Part shown: piece after piece, positions 54,187 through 63,383 of the stretch
Layout of the letters: each line of letters begins with the position of its first letter
How positions within the stretch are numbered: the first letter of the stretch is position 1
DNA from: Phycisphaerales bacterium
Lineage (GTDB): Bacteria > Planctomycetota > Phycisphaerae > UBA1845
Reading direction: 5' to 3'
NCBI GenBank assembly: GCA_020639115.1
Contig: JACKHG010000004.1
Coordinates: forward strand, 186,001 to 250,000
Length of the DNA stretch: 64,000 bases
Notes under the pieces: generated by a model
The model's input: only the letters and a program-made list of their open reading frames with translations
Databases searched by the model: none
What the model was told of the DNA's origin: nothing
Made by a program: the position numbers and the translations under genes

Positions 54187-54615
54187 CTACTTCGTCTCAA
54201 ACACGAGCAGGTACGGCACCGCCGGCTGGCCGCTGTCGTCCTTGAAGTTGTGGAAGCGGTCCGAGTTCAGCCAGGAGACGTACGTCCGCCCCGGTTCGAG
54301 CTTGACCGGCAGCACGCAGGTCTTCCCGTCCGTCTCGTAGCGGATGTCGCCGGCCACCTCCGGAAACGAGTCGTCGGAAATCTGCGTCCACGACCAGCTC
54401 TTGTCGGTCATCTTCTTGCTGAAGGTGACGCGGATCTCCTTGACCGACGCGGCGTCGACCGCCGTGTCGCCCGACTGCGGAACCGTCTTGACCACCACCG
54501 GCGGCAGCGTCGCGACGCTCGGCTTTTCGCCCATGTCCGCAGCCGTCGCCACCAGGGTCCCGATGCCCACCGCCAGCGCCACGGTGATGAGCGCTTTCGC
54601 CCGTTTAGTTCTCAT
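54187..54615 (-). CDS. exported protein with Ig-like (Big_5/SbsA) domain
   Basis: A 142-residue protein with a signal peptide (RAKALITVALAVGIGTLVATAAD) and one bacterial Ig-like domain (VVKTVPQSGDTAVDAASVKEIRVTFSKKMTDKSWSW ... YVSWLNSDRFHNFKDDSGQPAVPYLLVFETK). Such domains occur on exported and surface proteins. AGGAGG lies 8 bases before ATG 54615. It is convergent with the methyltransferase gene. Confidence 0.85.
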   Translation of the reverse strand: MRTKRAKALITVALAVGIGTLVATAADMGEKPSVATLPPVVVKTVPQSGDTAVDAASVKEIRVTFSKKMTDKSWSWTQISDDSFPEVAGDIRYETDGKTCVLPVKLEPGRTYVSWLNSDRFHNFKDDSGQPAVPYLLVFETK

Positions 54616-54871
54616 CGGCGTGCCTCCTGTATCGATGTCCCACGATTGCAACCGTATCCGCCTGACAAATCCAGGCGGCGTTCCATCTGACGTGCGGTCC
54701 CGCGCGCAACCTTGCTGGATGATGAATGCCGTCATTGTCGGCGGACCGCACGCCGCCGACAAGCCGTTCGCCCCCCCCGGTCCGAATATCCACACCCGCA
54801 GCCGCGTGCCATATCGTAGACTCACAGGAAGAAACGCGGGGCGCGCCGTCGCCCGGTGGGGGAGACACGCC

Positions 54872-55477
54872 TTGCTGGACCTGCATCAGACGCCGCAAAC
54901 GGACCGCGCGCCGAACAACCCGCGGGTGGTCGGCACGATCCTCGGTCCGGTCCCGCCCGCCATCCCCCTCGCCCGACCCGTACGGCCCGCTCCGGCGCCG
55001 TCAGCCATGCCCGTGGCGCGTCCCCTGCCTGCACCAGCCGCGGTTTCCGGCGGCGTGCGCTACGCGAGTTTCGGCGCGCGGGCGGCTGCCGCGTTTGTGG
55101 ACTTCGTGATCCTGCAGATCGTGTCGTCGATCATCAACGCGGTCTTTCTCGGCGTGCTCTTGAGCAAGCTGGACACCACCACGATCCTGGTCGCCACAAT
55201 CGTCCCGCTCGTCCTCGACGCGGCGTTTACCATGCTCTACAGCGTCTGGTTGGAGAGCTCGAAGTGGCAGGCCACGCCCGGCAAGATGCTCATGCACCTC
55301 AAGGTTGTCGACGTGGAGGGGCGGCGGATCAGTTTCGGGCGCTCGTCGTGGCGCAACTTCGCCAAGGGGTTTTCCATGCTCACGCTCGGCGTGGGATATC
55401 TCATGCCGCTGTGGACCCGCCGCCGCCAGGCGCTCCACGACCAGGCGGCAGGGTGCTGCGTCGTCCGCTCCGATTAG
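54872..55477 (+). CDS. RDD-family membrane protein
   Basis: A 201-residue protein read from TTG 54872, 7 bases after GGGGGAG. A Pro/Ala-rich N-terminal 60 residues is followed by the RDD domain (YASFGARAAAAFVDFVILQIVSSIINAVFL, LDAAFTMLYSVWLESSKWQATPGKMLMHLKVVD, RNFAKGFSMLTLGVGYLMPLW). The family is named for the Arg-Asp-Asp positions, here R-FVD. Function of RDD proteins is mostly unknown; some are Na+/H+ antiporters. Confidence 0.85.
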   Translation: MLDLHQTPQTDRAPNNPRVVGTILGPVPPAIPLARPVRPAPAPSAMPVARPLPAPAAVSGGVRYASFGARAAAAFVDFVILQIVSSIINAVFLGVLLSKLDTTTILVATIVPLVLDAAFTMLYSVWLESSKWQATPGKMLMHLKVVDVEGRRISFGRSSWRNFAKGFSMLTLGVGYLMPLWTRRRQALHDQAAGCCVVRSD

Positions 55478-55592
55478 GCGAGGGCACTCCGGTACAAGCC
55501 GGGCCCGCGGGGTGGAGCGCATCTGCACTGTTCGAAAGCAATGGCACACCTGAGCTGCTCAAGCGCAGCAGCACACTTGCGTGCGATGCGGG

Positions 55593-58202
55593 TCAGCGGG
55601 TAACTGGTGCGCCGCCGTCGATGACCGCGCGGAGGTCGCCGACGATGGCCGTCACGTTCTCCGACTGGGCGGCGAGCTGCTCCGACGCCGAGGCCGACTC
55701 CTCGGCGCTGGCGGCGTTGAGCTGCACGACCTTGTCGATCTGGGAAACCGCAATGTTGATCTGGTCAACGCCGCCGGCCTGCTCCTGCGAGGCCTTGGCC
55801 ACGCCATTGATCAGATCGGCGACGTTGGCCACGTTGCCGACGATCTGCGTCAGGCAGGTCGCGACCTCGCCGGCCACGTCGCCGCCGGTGCGGGCCTGCT
55901 GGACCGACTCGGTGATCAGGGTGGTGGTCTCCTGCGCCGCGTCGGCGGCCCGTCCGGCCAGTTTGCGCACCTCGTCGGCGACGACCGCGAAGCCGCGGCC
56001 GTGCTCGCCCGCCCGGGCCGCCTCGACGGCTGCGTTGAGCGCCAGCAGGTTGGTCTGGAAGGCGATCTCCTCGATCACCTTGATGATCTTGCGGATCTGC
56101 TCGGAGGATGCGCCCAGCGCCGTCATCGCCTGATTGAGCCGCTCCATGGTGCGGTCGCCCTCGTCGGCGGCCTGGCGGGCCTCGGTGGCGAAGGAGTTGG
56201 CTTTTTCTGAAGTCTCCGCGTTGCTGCGGGTGGTGGTCGAAAGCTGCTCGAGGGCCGCGCTGGTCTCCTCGAGGGAGGAGGCCTGCTCGGTGGCGCCCTC
56301 GGCGAGCTGCTGCGAGGCGATCGCGACCTGGCCCGCGGCGTCGTTGACCTGCGCGGTGCCGGCGGTGAGGCTGGCCAGCGCCCGGCGAATCGGTCGCGTG
56401 ACCATGCGGGTGAGCAGCACCGCGAGGGCCATACCCAGCATCACGCTCACCGCGGTTGCCGCGAGCATGTGCCGCGCCGTGGCCTTTTCCTCATGCTCAG
56501 CCGCGTCGGCCAGCGCGTCGGTCTGCGCATCGAGCGTTTCCACGAACTGGGCAATTTCCCGATCGAACTCGTCCTCGAACTCGATGAGCCGTTCCTCGAT
56601 GAGCCGGGCGCGGGCGTGCTGGCCCTCGTGCACGAAGCCAATCGCACTGTCGGCGAGCATCTCGAAGGCGCCATGATGTGCGTCGATTCTCTGAATCCCT
56701 TCAGCCAATTCATTCAACTTGGCTGACTGCGCCGCGTCGCGGGCGGGAGCGCTCGCCAACAGCGCTGCAGACTTGTCGATTTCCTTTTCCACCTTGGCGG
56801 CCACGGCGTGGAAGTGCTCGGCGGCCTCGTCGACGCGCGCCTTCGCCTCGGGCGCGTCGGACAGACCAAAACGAAACACGCGTTCGAGCGCCAGGTTCTG
56901 CTCGAGCTGGTGGCTGTTCATGTTCAGCACCACCTGATTGAGCGGCACGGCGCTTTCCGCGAGGTCGACGATCTGCTCGCCGACGCGCGACATGCCCAGG
57001 CGCGAGTACACCGACATTCCGGTCAGGATGATAACGATCGCGGCAAACCCGCCGGTCAGCTTGGCGCCCAGCGTCCAGCCCGTGCGGGTCTGTCCGCGTT
57101 CATCGGTTGTATGAGCCTGGAGCCAGACCATGACAGCCGCCGCGACGATCACCAGAATCGGCAGCAGGATGACGATCCAATCGCGCTGGCGCCCCGTGAC
57201 CGGTTTTGCGGCGGCTGCCTTGGGCTCCGCGGATTTCGCCTTCGAGAACAGACCTTCCACTGCGCTGCGGTCCTCGGCCGACGGTTCCGCGTGGCTCGCG
57301 GATGCCGCCGCGGCGTGCGCCGGCGCTGCGGTAGCGTGCGGAGAGTCCGGGGCGGATGCCGCGGCGTGCGCCGGGACGCCGTGGCTGTCGCCACCGCCCG
57401 CGAGCGCGTTGGTCGGCTTGTCCGGCTCGGCCTCCACCTTGGCCAGCAACTGGTGTGACTTCTCCTCCGGAAGCCACTTCACCTCGCCGGTGCCCACGTC
57501 GTACACCGCGCCGAGCACCTTGGCCTTGCCCGATGCGACCAGTTCCCGCGTCGCGGGACTCTGGCGGTAGAGATCCTCGATCGACTGCCAGACGTTCTCC
57601 TCGACCGCGGCGGGGATGACCGCATCGCCCTCGAGGTCGGGATGAAGCTGCATCGTCCGCCGTACCGCAGGCTCGATGTTGTCCACCAGCGGCGGGATGT
57701 TGCGCTCGAGCGGATGGCCGTGGCCCTGCACGGCGTGCGTCACCGCGGTGACCGCGCCGCACTGCGTATGGCCGAGCACGACGAGCACCGGCGTGTTCAC
57801 GTGGGAAAGGCCGTATTCGATCGAGCCGATCTCGTCGGTGTCGCAGACGTTGCCCGCGACGCGCACGACGAAGATGTCCATCACGCCCGCGTCGAAGATC
57901 TCCTCGACGGGGACGCGCGAATCGGAGCAGGTCAGCACCGTTGCGTAAGCGAAGTCACCCTGGTTCTGCGAACCAGCCTGCAGCAGCCGCGCGCCGCCGA
58001 CGTGCGGATGCCACTCGGCGTGCCCGACGAAGCGGGCGTTGCCGGCTTTGAGAAACTCGACCGTTTTCTCGGGAGAGTGCTTGGCGGCGGAGACCGTCTG
58101 CTCGTAGTCCGGGGGCACCGACGTGTCGCTGCGCGCGGGAAGCGGCAGGTAGCCGAGCAATGTGGCGATCCCCAGCCAGTACATGCTCTTGTGAACGATC
58201 AT
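55593..58202 (-). CDS. beta-carbonic anhydrase fused to a methyl-accepting chemotaxis receptor
   Basis: An 869-residue fusion from ATG 58202. Residues 1-25 are a signal-like segment. Residues about 35-235 form a beta-class carbonic anhydrase with zinc ligands Cys92, His145 and Cys148 (LTCSDSRVP, LGHTQCGAV) and the Asp94-Arg96 dyad. An Ala/His/Pro-rich linker (about 255-335) leads to membrane helices at about 342-362 and 378-398, a four-helix-bundle-type periplasmic domain (about 400-600) and a third helix (about 610-635). A HAMP region and the full methyl-accepting domain follow (hairpin core EEIAFQTNLLALNAAVEAARAGE, then GRGFAVVADEVRKLAGRA). The plan places the anhydrase outside the membrane and the signalling part inside. 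No che genes are near. Confidence 0.93.
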   Translation of the reverse strand: MIVHKSMYWLGIATLLGYLPLPARSDTSVPPDYEQTVSAAKHSPEKTVEFLKAGNARFVGHAEWHPHVGGARLLQAGSQNQGDFAYATVLTCSDSRVPVEEIFDAGVMDIFVVRVAGNVCDTDEIGSIEYGLSHVNTPVLVVLGHTQCGAVTAVTHAVQGHGHPLERNIPPLVDNIEPAVRRTMQLHPDLEGDAVIPAAVEENVWQSIEDLYRQSPATRELVASGKAKVLGAVYDVGTGEVKWLPEEKSHQLLAKVEAEPDKPTNALAGGGDSHGVPAHAAASAPDSPHATAAPAHAAAASASHAEPSAEDRSAVEGLFSKAKSAEPKAAAAKPVTGRQRDWIVILLPILVIVAAAVMVWLQAHTTDERGQTRTGWTLGAKLTGGFAAIVIILTGMSVYSRLGMSRVGEQIVDLAESAVPLNQVVLNMNSHQLEQNLALERVFRFGLSDAPEAKARVDEAAEHFHAVAAKVEKEIDKSAALLASAPARDAAQSAKLNELAEGIQRIDAHHGAFEMLADSAIGFVHEGQHARARLIEERLIEFEDEFDREIAQFVETLDAQTDALADAAEHEEKATARHMLAATAVSVMLGMALAVLLTRMVTRPIRRALASLTAGTAQVNDAAGQVAIASQQLAEGATEQASSLEETSAALEQLSTTTRSNAETSEKANSFATEARQAADEGDRTMERLNQAMTALGASSEQIRKIIKVIEEIAFQTNLLALNAAVEAARAGEHGRGFAVVADEVRKLAGRAADAAQETTTLITESVQQARTGGDVAGEVATCLTQIVGNVANVADLINGVAKASQEQAGGVDQINIAVSQIDKVVQLNAASAEESASASEQLAAQSENVTAIVGDLRAVIDGGAPVTR

Positions 58203-58439
58203 TGTGGCGCACCCCCGAGTTCGAATTCGTGTCCTACCTCTCCACGCGACGCCGGGCCCGACCGAGCGTGCGTCTGCAGCAACACTGCACGTACTTGCAT
58301 TTCGGTGAGTGCGCCCGCGGGGGTGAGCATCCACGCTCGCACGACGTAGGGGCTTCACCGCATGTTGACGTGCACGCGATCAGTTGAACACGGCAACCGC
58401 ACAGCACGGCAGCACGATGAGCAAGGCCCGATAAGTCGA

Positions 58440-58982
58440 TCAGTCAAAGAACTGCGGCAGGATGGAGGCGGCCATGTCGGTGCGGGCGCCGAGGCACGAG
58501 CCGCCGAACAGCAGCGCGTACACCGTCAGCAGCAGCAGTGTGCGGCGAGCCCGGTTCGCGTCGCGACCAAAGAGCAGGTAGGCGATGAGGACGAGCGGAA
58601 CGATGGGGATATAGAACAGAAGCCCGATGAACGCGACCTGGGCGGCGTCGAACAGAAAACGGGTGGCGCCGGCGATGGTCGTCGGGTCATCGAGCTCGGG
58701 GCGCAGCGCGTGCCCCAGCGCTGCCCGCGCGCTCACCCACGTCGCGAGGATCAGACCGATGGGCACGACGGGATACACCGCGACTGCCAGCGCCAGGCCG
58801 AACGGCACGGTCCGGGTCGGCCGAGGCGTTGTGGTGTACGTGTCCGGCTGGGCAGGATCGAAGTCGCGGCCGCACTCCGGGCAGCGCTGGTCGGGGAGCC
58901 CGCGCAGCACGTAGCCGCACTCCAGACAGTAGGCGGTGGTCTCCTCCGGCACGGGGCTCACAGGATGATCGTAGACCGCCAC
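58440..58982 (-). CDS. zinc-ribbon membrane protein of unknown function
   Basis: A 180-residue protein. The N-terminal zinc ribbon (YCLECGYVLRGLPD and CPECGRDF, about 18-40) is followed by three or four membrane helices (VPFGLALAVAVYPVVPIGLIL, AFIGLLFYIPIVPLVLIAYLLFG, TLLLLTVYALLFGGSC). Same general plan as the protein at 13190-14032. It is the next leftward gene upstream of the fusion receptor, 237 bases away. Function unknown. Confidence 0.78.
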   Translation of the reverse strand: MAVYDHPVSPVPEETTAYCLECGYVLRGLPDQRCPECGRDFDPAQPDTYTTTPRPTRTVPFGLALAVAVYPVVPIGLILATWVSARAALGHALRPELDDPTTIAGATRFLFDAAQVAFIGLLFYIPIVPLVLIAYLLFGRDANRARRTLLLLTVYALLFGGSCLGARTDMAASILPQFFD

Positions 58983-59048
58983 GCGCCGGGTGGCGATGCG
59001 CCGGGTGCGAAACGTCAGGGCGTTCGTGGCGTTGCCGAGGAAAGCCGA

Positions 59049-59792
59049 CTAGATCGCGTTGCCAGGGCCCTGGGCGGCAGCACTGAGGTGGGCGCTGAGG
59101 TCCGCCGGAGGATCGATATCGACTGGCTGATGTCCCCTGCGGAAAACACGGGCGGGCGCGCCGATCAACCGGATGCGGCCGGCGTCGACACGGAGGATGC
59201 CGCCCTCCCACAGGCCGACGACCGGTGTGTCGTTCATCTCGTGGAACTCGCGCAGGCGGTCGTCGCGGGTCTCGCCGAAGTGCTCGTGCAGGTCGTCGTC
59301 GCGCTTCACGAAGTTCGTGCCGCAGAAGTAGTGGGGGTTGTTGTGGAAGGGCACGAGGCCGAGCGTCTCGAAGCTCGGCGGCATGACGATGGGCATGTCG
59401 TTGGTGGTCTTGAGCGTCGGGCAGGCGACATTCGAGCCGGCGCTGACGCCCATGTAGGGCATACCGGCGCGCACGCGGGCGCGGATCGGTTCCAGCAGGT
59501 CGCGGCGGTGCAGTTCGTCCACGAGGCGGAAGGTGTTGCCACCGCCGACGTAGAGCGCCTCGGCCCGCTCCACGGCGGCGGCCGGATCGGCGTGGGTGTG
59601 GATGCCGTCGAGCGCGTAGCCCGCGTTCAGACCGCGCTCGGTCATCATCTGCACGTAGCCGTCGTGGTCGGCGAGTGCATAGGGTACGAAGAGGATTTTC
59701 GCAACATCGCCGAAGTGATCGCGCATCTGCGCGGCGAGCAGCGCCACCCGCTCGTCTGTCCGAAACCCGCCGCTGCCCAGCAACAATCGCAT
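59049..59792 (-). CDS. pepE: peptidase E (S51 family alpha-aspartyl dipeptidase)
   Basis: A cytoplasmic peptidase that splits N-terminal Asp-X dipeptides. The 247-residue protein has the nucleophile Ser117 in the elbow GVSAGSN, Asp132 in TTNDMPI and His154 in NNPHYFC, matching the E. coli PepE triad; YVGGGNTFRL is also conserved. Length is slightly above E. coli PepE (229) because of a C-terminal tail (PADLSAHLSAAAQ). Start ATG 59792. Confidence 0.92.
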   Translation of the reverse strand: MRLLLGSGGFRTDERVALLAAQMRDHFGDVAKILFVPYALADHDGYVQMMTERGLNAGYALDGIHTHADPAAAVERAEALYVGGGNTFRLVDELHRRDLLEPIRARVRAGMPYMGVSAGSNVACPTLKTTNDMPIVMPPSFETLGLVPFHNNPHYFCGTNFVKRDDDLHEHFGETRDDRLREFHEMNDTPVVGLWEGGILRVDAGRIRLIGAPARVFRRGHQPVDIDPPADLSAHLSAAAQGPGNAI

Positions 59793-59834
59793 GTCTTCCC
59801 TCTCGGTCGTGGAGACTGGCGCCGCGTGCCGGCG

Positions 59835-60926
59835 CTACTCGCCGCGGGCGCCGTTGGTCGTCATTTCGGGTGTATTGAGATTTTCGTCATCCGCGGTGCC
59901 GTTCGTGTTGGCGTCGGTTGCGCTCGCGCCCGCGGACGCTTCGGGCAGCGCGACGATGCGCGGTGCCGCCCAGGCCAGCGGCAGCAGCTCTGCGGATGCG
60001 GGCGACGGGAAGTTCTCCCGGTCGATCTCCTGGATCGCCGCACCGCACCAGTCCGCGCGCGCATCCTTGCCCGCCGCGCGCAGCGCGGCGCTCCAGTCGC
60101 GCAGCAGCCCACGGCGGAGAAACACGACGGTCTGGCGCGCGGTCGCCGCCTGGCCGGCGTCGCGGAACCACCCGAGCACCTGCACCGCGAGGCGCTCGGA
60201 AAGCGCGATGGCGGCTGGTAAGCTGCCCGAGCGTTCCGCGAACATCCGCTCGCGCAGGATGCACAGGTAGAGCGCGATGCTGGGATCGCCGACCGGCGGC
60301 CCCAGTTCCTCCGGCAGCAGGTCGTAGGCGCGGGAGGCGTCGCCCTCCTGCCCGCGGGTGCGGAAGAGGATCGCGCGCCACAACCGCGCGGTCATGGCCA
60401 CATCCGCCCGACGATCCTCCATCAGCAGGGAGAGGCCAAACGCCGCATCGCGCAGGTCACGCTGAGACTTCTCGTCGTCGGCACCCGGCTCCCACAGTGC
60501 CTCGGCGGCGCGTTGGAACGCCCGCACCGCCTCGAGCCGGTCCTGAAGATGCTTCACCTCCGGCGCGGTGTCCGCGGCCTCAGCCGCGTTCGCACGGGTG
60601 AGCGCAGCCTCCGTGGCCTTCAGGTGTCCCTCAGCTTCGGCGAGGATAGCCCGCGCCGCCTCCGCGTCGCCCGCGGCGGGGATTTCGAGGAACCGCCGGG
60701 AGGCTTGGGGCGTCAGTGCGCCCGCCAGCAGTTCATTGGCGGCGGCCAGGTGGAGATTCCCGGCGGCCAGCGGCGAATCGGCTGCCTCAGCCCGGGCGGA
60801 GAGGTCGGCAGCAGCCGCCCGCGCGGTGGAGACCGCGAGTTCGGCGTTGACGGTCCAGATCGGCTCACCGGGGGCGGTGCCCACGGCGAAGAGGGTCGTA
60901 AGGGTTGTTGTCAGAAGCGCTGTCAT
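59835..60926 (-). CDS. exported helical protein of unknown function
   Basis: A 363-residue protein with a hydrophobic N-terminus (ALLTTTLTTLFAVGTAP), then almost entirely Ala/Glu/Arg-rich helices with TPR-like pattern (AEAEGHLKATEAALTRANAAEAA, ALYLCILRERMFAERSGS). The C-terminus is Asn/Thr/Asp-rich (TNGTADDENLN). No known domain. It overlooks a 363-base divergent gap opposite the vWA operon and lies 42 bases upstream of pepE on the same strand. Confidence 0.65.
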   Translation of the reverse strand: MTALLTTTLTTLFAVGTAPGEPIWTVNAELAVSTARAAAADLSARAEAADSPLAAGNLHLAAANELLAGALTPQASRRFLEIPAAGDAEAARAILAEAEGHLKATEAALTRANAAEAADTAPEVKHLQDRLEAVRAFQRAAEALWEPGADDEKSQRDLRDAAFGLSLLMEDRRADVAMTARLWRAILFRTRGQEGDASRAYDLLPEELGPPVGDPSIALYLCILRERMFAERSGSLPAAIALSERLAVQVLGWFRDAGQAATARQTVVFLRRGLLRDWSAALRAAGKDARADWCGAAIQEIDRENFPSPASAELLPLAWAAPRIVALPEASAGASATDANTNGTADDENLNTPEMTTNGARGE

Positions 60927-61289
60927 GGTGTCTTTCTTGGTCCGGTCCGCGCGGGCTAGGCCCGCTCGCGGAACCGCGATACAGTCAGGGTCTCAAGAGC
61001 AACATATGCCACGGACATCTACCCGTCCATCGGCTGACGGGTGCGGTCCGGAGCACCCGCGGGCTCATTGACCCGGCCCGTTTGCGCTACTAAGCTTTTT
61101 CGTTGCTTTATAGCGGTCCAAAGGGCGTCGCACCCGGCGAAAACTGCCGGGTGTAAGGAATGCTTGCATTCGGCAGACCACTGGATTGTACTGCCGCGGC
61201 AAGCGGACCGGCCTGTGCCCAAGGCCCGCTTCCCGCCCGGCGTGTCGCACCTGAGCGGCAGCATCGAAAGGACCGGTCCCACCCGACCC
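60927..61289. other. divergent intergenic region with two leader hairpins
   Basis: This 363-base gap contains a weak promoter-like TTGCGC (61082-61087) with TTTATA near 61107, then two hairpins. One is CACCCGGC/GCCGGGTG (61131-61138 with 61146-61153, 8 bp, 7-base loop). The other is a palindrome GAATGC-TT-GCATTC (61158-61171). No T run follows, so these look like leader structures or a protein-binding site rather than a terminator. Confidence 0.45.
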
Positions 61290-62237
61290 ATGAGCGATCC
61301 AGCCGTCCTAGACAGTGATCTCGGGGAGGAGACGACCCGTCCGCGCCGACGCGGGGAGGTCGTGCTGCTGGCGGCGTGGATCGCGTCGCTGGGCGTGCAC
61401 GTCGTGCTTTTCGCACTGATGGTGGCGATCCCCTGGATCCGGGAGCGGACGGGCAGCGACGAGGCGCCGCGGGTCTCGACGACGGACCTGCGCGACCTGC
61501 CCGCGGAGACGCATTTCACGATGGCGCCGGTGGAGTCACCGTTCGCCACCACTCCCGAGAAGACGCAGTTGCACGAGAAGATCGAGCCCCGGGACGCGAA
61601 CGCGCTGAGCGAGCTGCGGACGATGCAGACGCCGCGGGTGGAGATCGTGGGGATCGGGACGGGCGGCGGGGAGTTTTCGAAGTACGGCATCCAGGTGGGT
61701 GCGGGAGGATCGGGCCCGCAGTTCTTCGGGCTGGGCGGGGAGGCCAAGGCGGCACGACGGATCGTATACGTGGTGGACCGGTCCGGGTCGATGATGGGGA
61801 TTTTTGACGACCTGCGCGCCGAGCTGAAGCGCTCGATCGACCGGCTGCGCAAGAGCCAGAAGTACCACGTAATCTTCTACAGCACGGACCCGCCGGTGGA
61901 AGCGCCGCCGGGGCGGCTGGTGAACGCGATCCGCTCGAGCAAGGAGCGGACGTTCGAGTTCATCGACATGACGGTGCCGGAGGGGATGACCCAGCCGATC
62001 GAGGCGATGCGGCGGGCCTTCGCCCTGCACCCGGACCTGATCTACTTTCTCAGCGACGGGGACATTCCCGAGGCGGAGCTGCTCAAGGAGAATCTGCGCA
62101 CGTGGAACCGCGCGGAGAAGGTGCGGATCTTCACGATCGCGTACGTCAGCTCCGCGGGCCGGCAATTGCTCGAGGATATCGCGCGCGAGCATCACGGTGC
62201 GTTCCGTTTCGTGTCCGAATACGAGTTGGGAGGCTGA
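61290..62237 (+). CDS. membrane-anchored von Willebrand factor A protein
   Basis: A 315-residue protein with a cytoplasmic start, one membrane helix (VVLLAAWIASLGVHVVLFALMVAIPWI, about 33-60), a linker and a vWA domain with intact MIDAS (VVDRSGSMMGIF). The plan resembles the TonB-like single-anchor proteins of planctomycetes in which a vWA domain sits outside the membrane. It is first in an operon with an exported TPR protein and an ExbB/TolQ-type channel, so it may be a partner of that channel. Start ATG 61290 lacks a close Shine-Dalgarno. Confidence 0.8.
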   Translation: MSDPAVLDSDLGEETTRPRRRGEVVLLAAWIASLGVHVVLFALMVAIPWIRERTGSDEAPRVSTTDLRDLPAETHFTMAPVESPFATTPEKTQLHEKIEPRDANALSELRTMQTPRVEIVGIGTGGGEFSKYGIQVGAGGSGPQFFGLGGEAKAARRIVYVVDRSGSMMGIFDDLRAELKRSIDRLRKSQKYHVIFYSTDPPVEAPPGRLVNAIRSSKERTFEFIDMTVPEGMTQPIEAMRRAFALHPDLIYFLSDGDIPEAELLKENLRTWNRAEKVRIFTIAYVSSAGRQLLEDIAREHHGAFRFVSEYELGG

Positions 62238-62240
62238 CGC

Positions 62241-63314
62241 GTGAAGCTGCCTTCAGGGCGACATCTTCAGAGCGTGCTGCCTGCGGCAGCGCTGGCCTGC
62301 GCCGTGGGGCTGGGGCACGCGGCGGCGCGCGGCGACGAGATCCACGTCAACGGCAAGACGCTGCAGCGCGTCCAGGTGATCGGGTACGCGCACGGCGACG
62401 TGGAGATTCGTACGGCGACCGGCGAGCAGGACAAGTTTCCGCTGAGCGACGTCGAATTCATCGTGCTGGGCAGCGTGACGGGTGTCGCGGACTTCAACCA
62501 GGCCGAAGAACTGATGGTGAAGCGGGAGGCCGGCCAGGCGGTGGAGCGTTATGAGCGTGCGGTGCGGGCGGCGCGGGGATTCTGGGCGTCGATGGCGCGG
62601 GTGCGGTTGGTGATGGCTGCCGACGCCGCAGGCGATCTGGAAAAGGCAGTACGCGTGTGGCTGGACGTGGTGGCGGAGGATCCGCACACGGCGGCTGAGC
62701 TGGTTCCGCAGGCGCCGCCGTCGCCACGGAGCCAGGCGAACGAGCGGACGCAGAAGCGGTTGGAGAAGGCGCTGGCGGAGCAGTCGCCGGGTGCGGCGCA
62801 GGCGGTGACGACGCTGGTGTACTACGACGTGCTGAAGCGGACGGGCGATCCGGCGGCTGCGGTCGCGGGTGAGCAGGTGGCGGATTCCCCCCTGCCGCTG
62901 GAGGTGATGACCGCGCGGACGGTCGCGGTGAAGCTGTCGGCGCTGCGTGCGGAAATCGACGCGCAGCGGACGGCGGCTGCGTTGAAATCACTGGATACGA
63001 TGATCGCGGTCGCACCGATGGAATTTCTGCCGGACATCCTGATACTCAAGGCACAAGCGCTGCTGGCGACCGCGCAGCGGGAACAGGAATTCCTGCAGGC
63101 GGCGCTGCCTGCGATGCGGGTGGTGATTCACTTTCCGAACAACCCGCTGGTGGGCGAGGGACTGCTGCTGGCGGGTGAAGCGCACGCCCGCGCGGGGCGT
63201 CAGGCGGACGCCGAGCGGTTGCTGCAGGAATGTCTGCGGCGCGGCAACGCGCCGGAACGGGTTCTCGAGCAGGCCCGAAGCGAGCTGGCCCGGATGTCGG
63301 CAGCCGGCAGCTAG
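62241..63314 (+). CDS. exported TPR-like protein
   Basis: A 357-residue protein read from GTG 62241, with GGGAGG 8 bases upstream and only 3 bases after the vWA stop. A signal peptide (LPAAALACAVGLGHAAARGD) precedes a small beta region (VNGKTLQRVQVIGYAHGDVEIRTATGEQ). TPR-like helices follow (AVERYERAVRAARGFWASMARVRLV, LLLAGEAHARAGRQADAERLLQECLRRG). It probably works in the envelope with the neighbouring vWA and ExbB-like proteins. Confidence 0.78.
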   Translation: MKLPSGRHLQSVLPAAALACAVGLGHAAARGDEIHVNGKTLQRVQVIGYAHGDVEIRTATGEQDKFPLSDVEFIVLGSVTGVADFNQAEELMVKREAGQAVERYERAVRAARGFWASMARVRLVMAADAAGDLEKAVRVWLDVVAEDPHTAAELVPQAPPSPRSQANERTQKRLEKALAEQSPGAAQAVTTLVYYDVLKRTGDPAAAVAGEQVADSPLPLEVMTARTVAVKLSALRAEIDAQRTAAALKSLDTMIAVAPMEFLPDILILKAQALLATAQREQEFLQAALPAMRVVIHFPNNPLVGEGLLLAGEAHARAGRQADAERLLQECLRRGNAPERVLEQARSELARMSAAGS

Positions 63315-63383
63315 ACGCACCGCTGGACGTACGCGGCGACGACGAGTTGATGAACTGAGACTTCGCACGACAGGAGAAGACGC

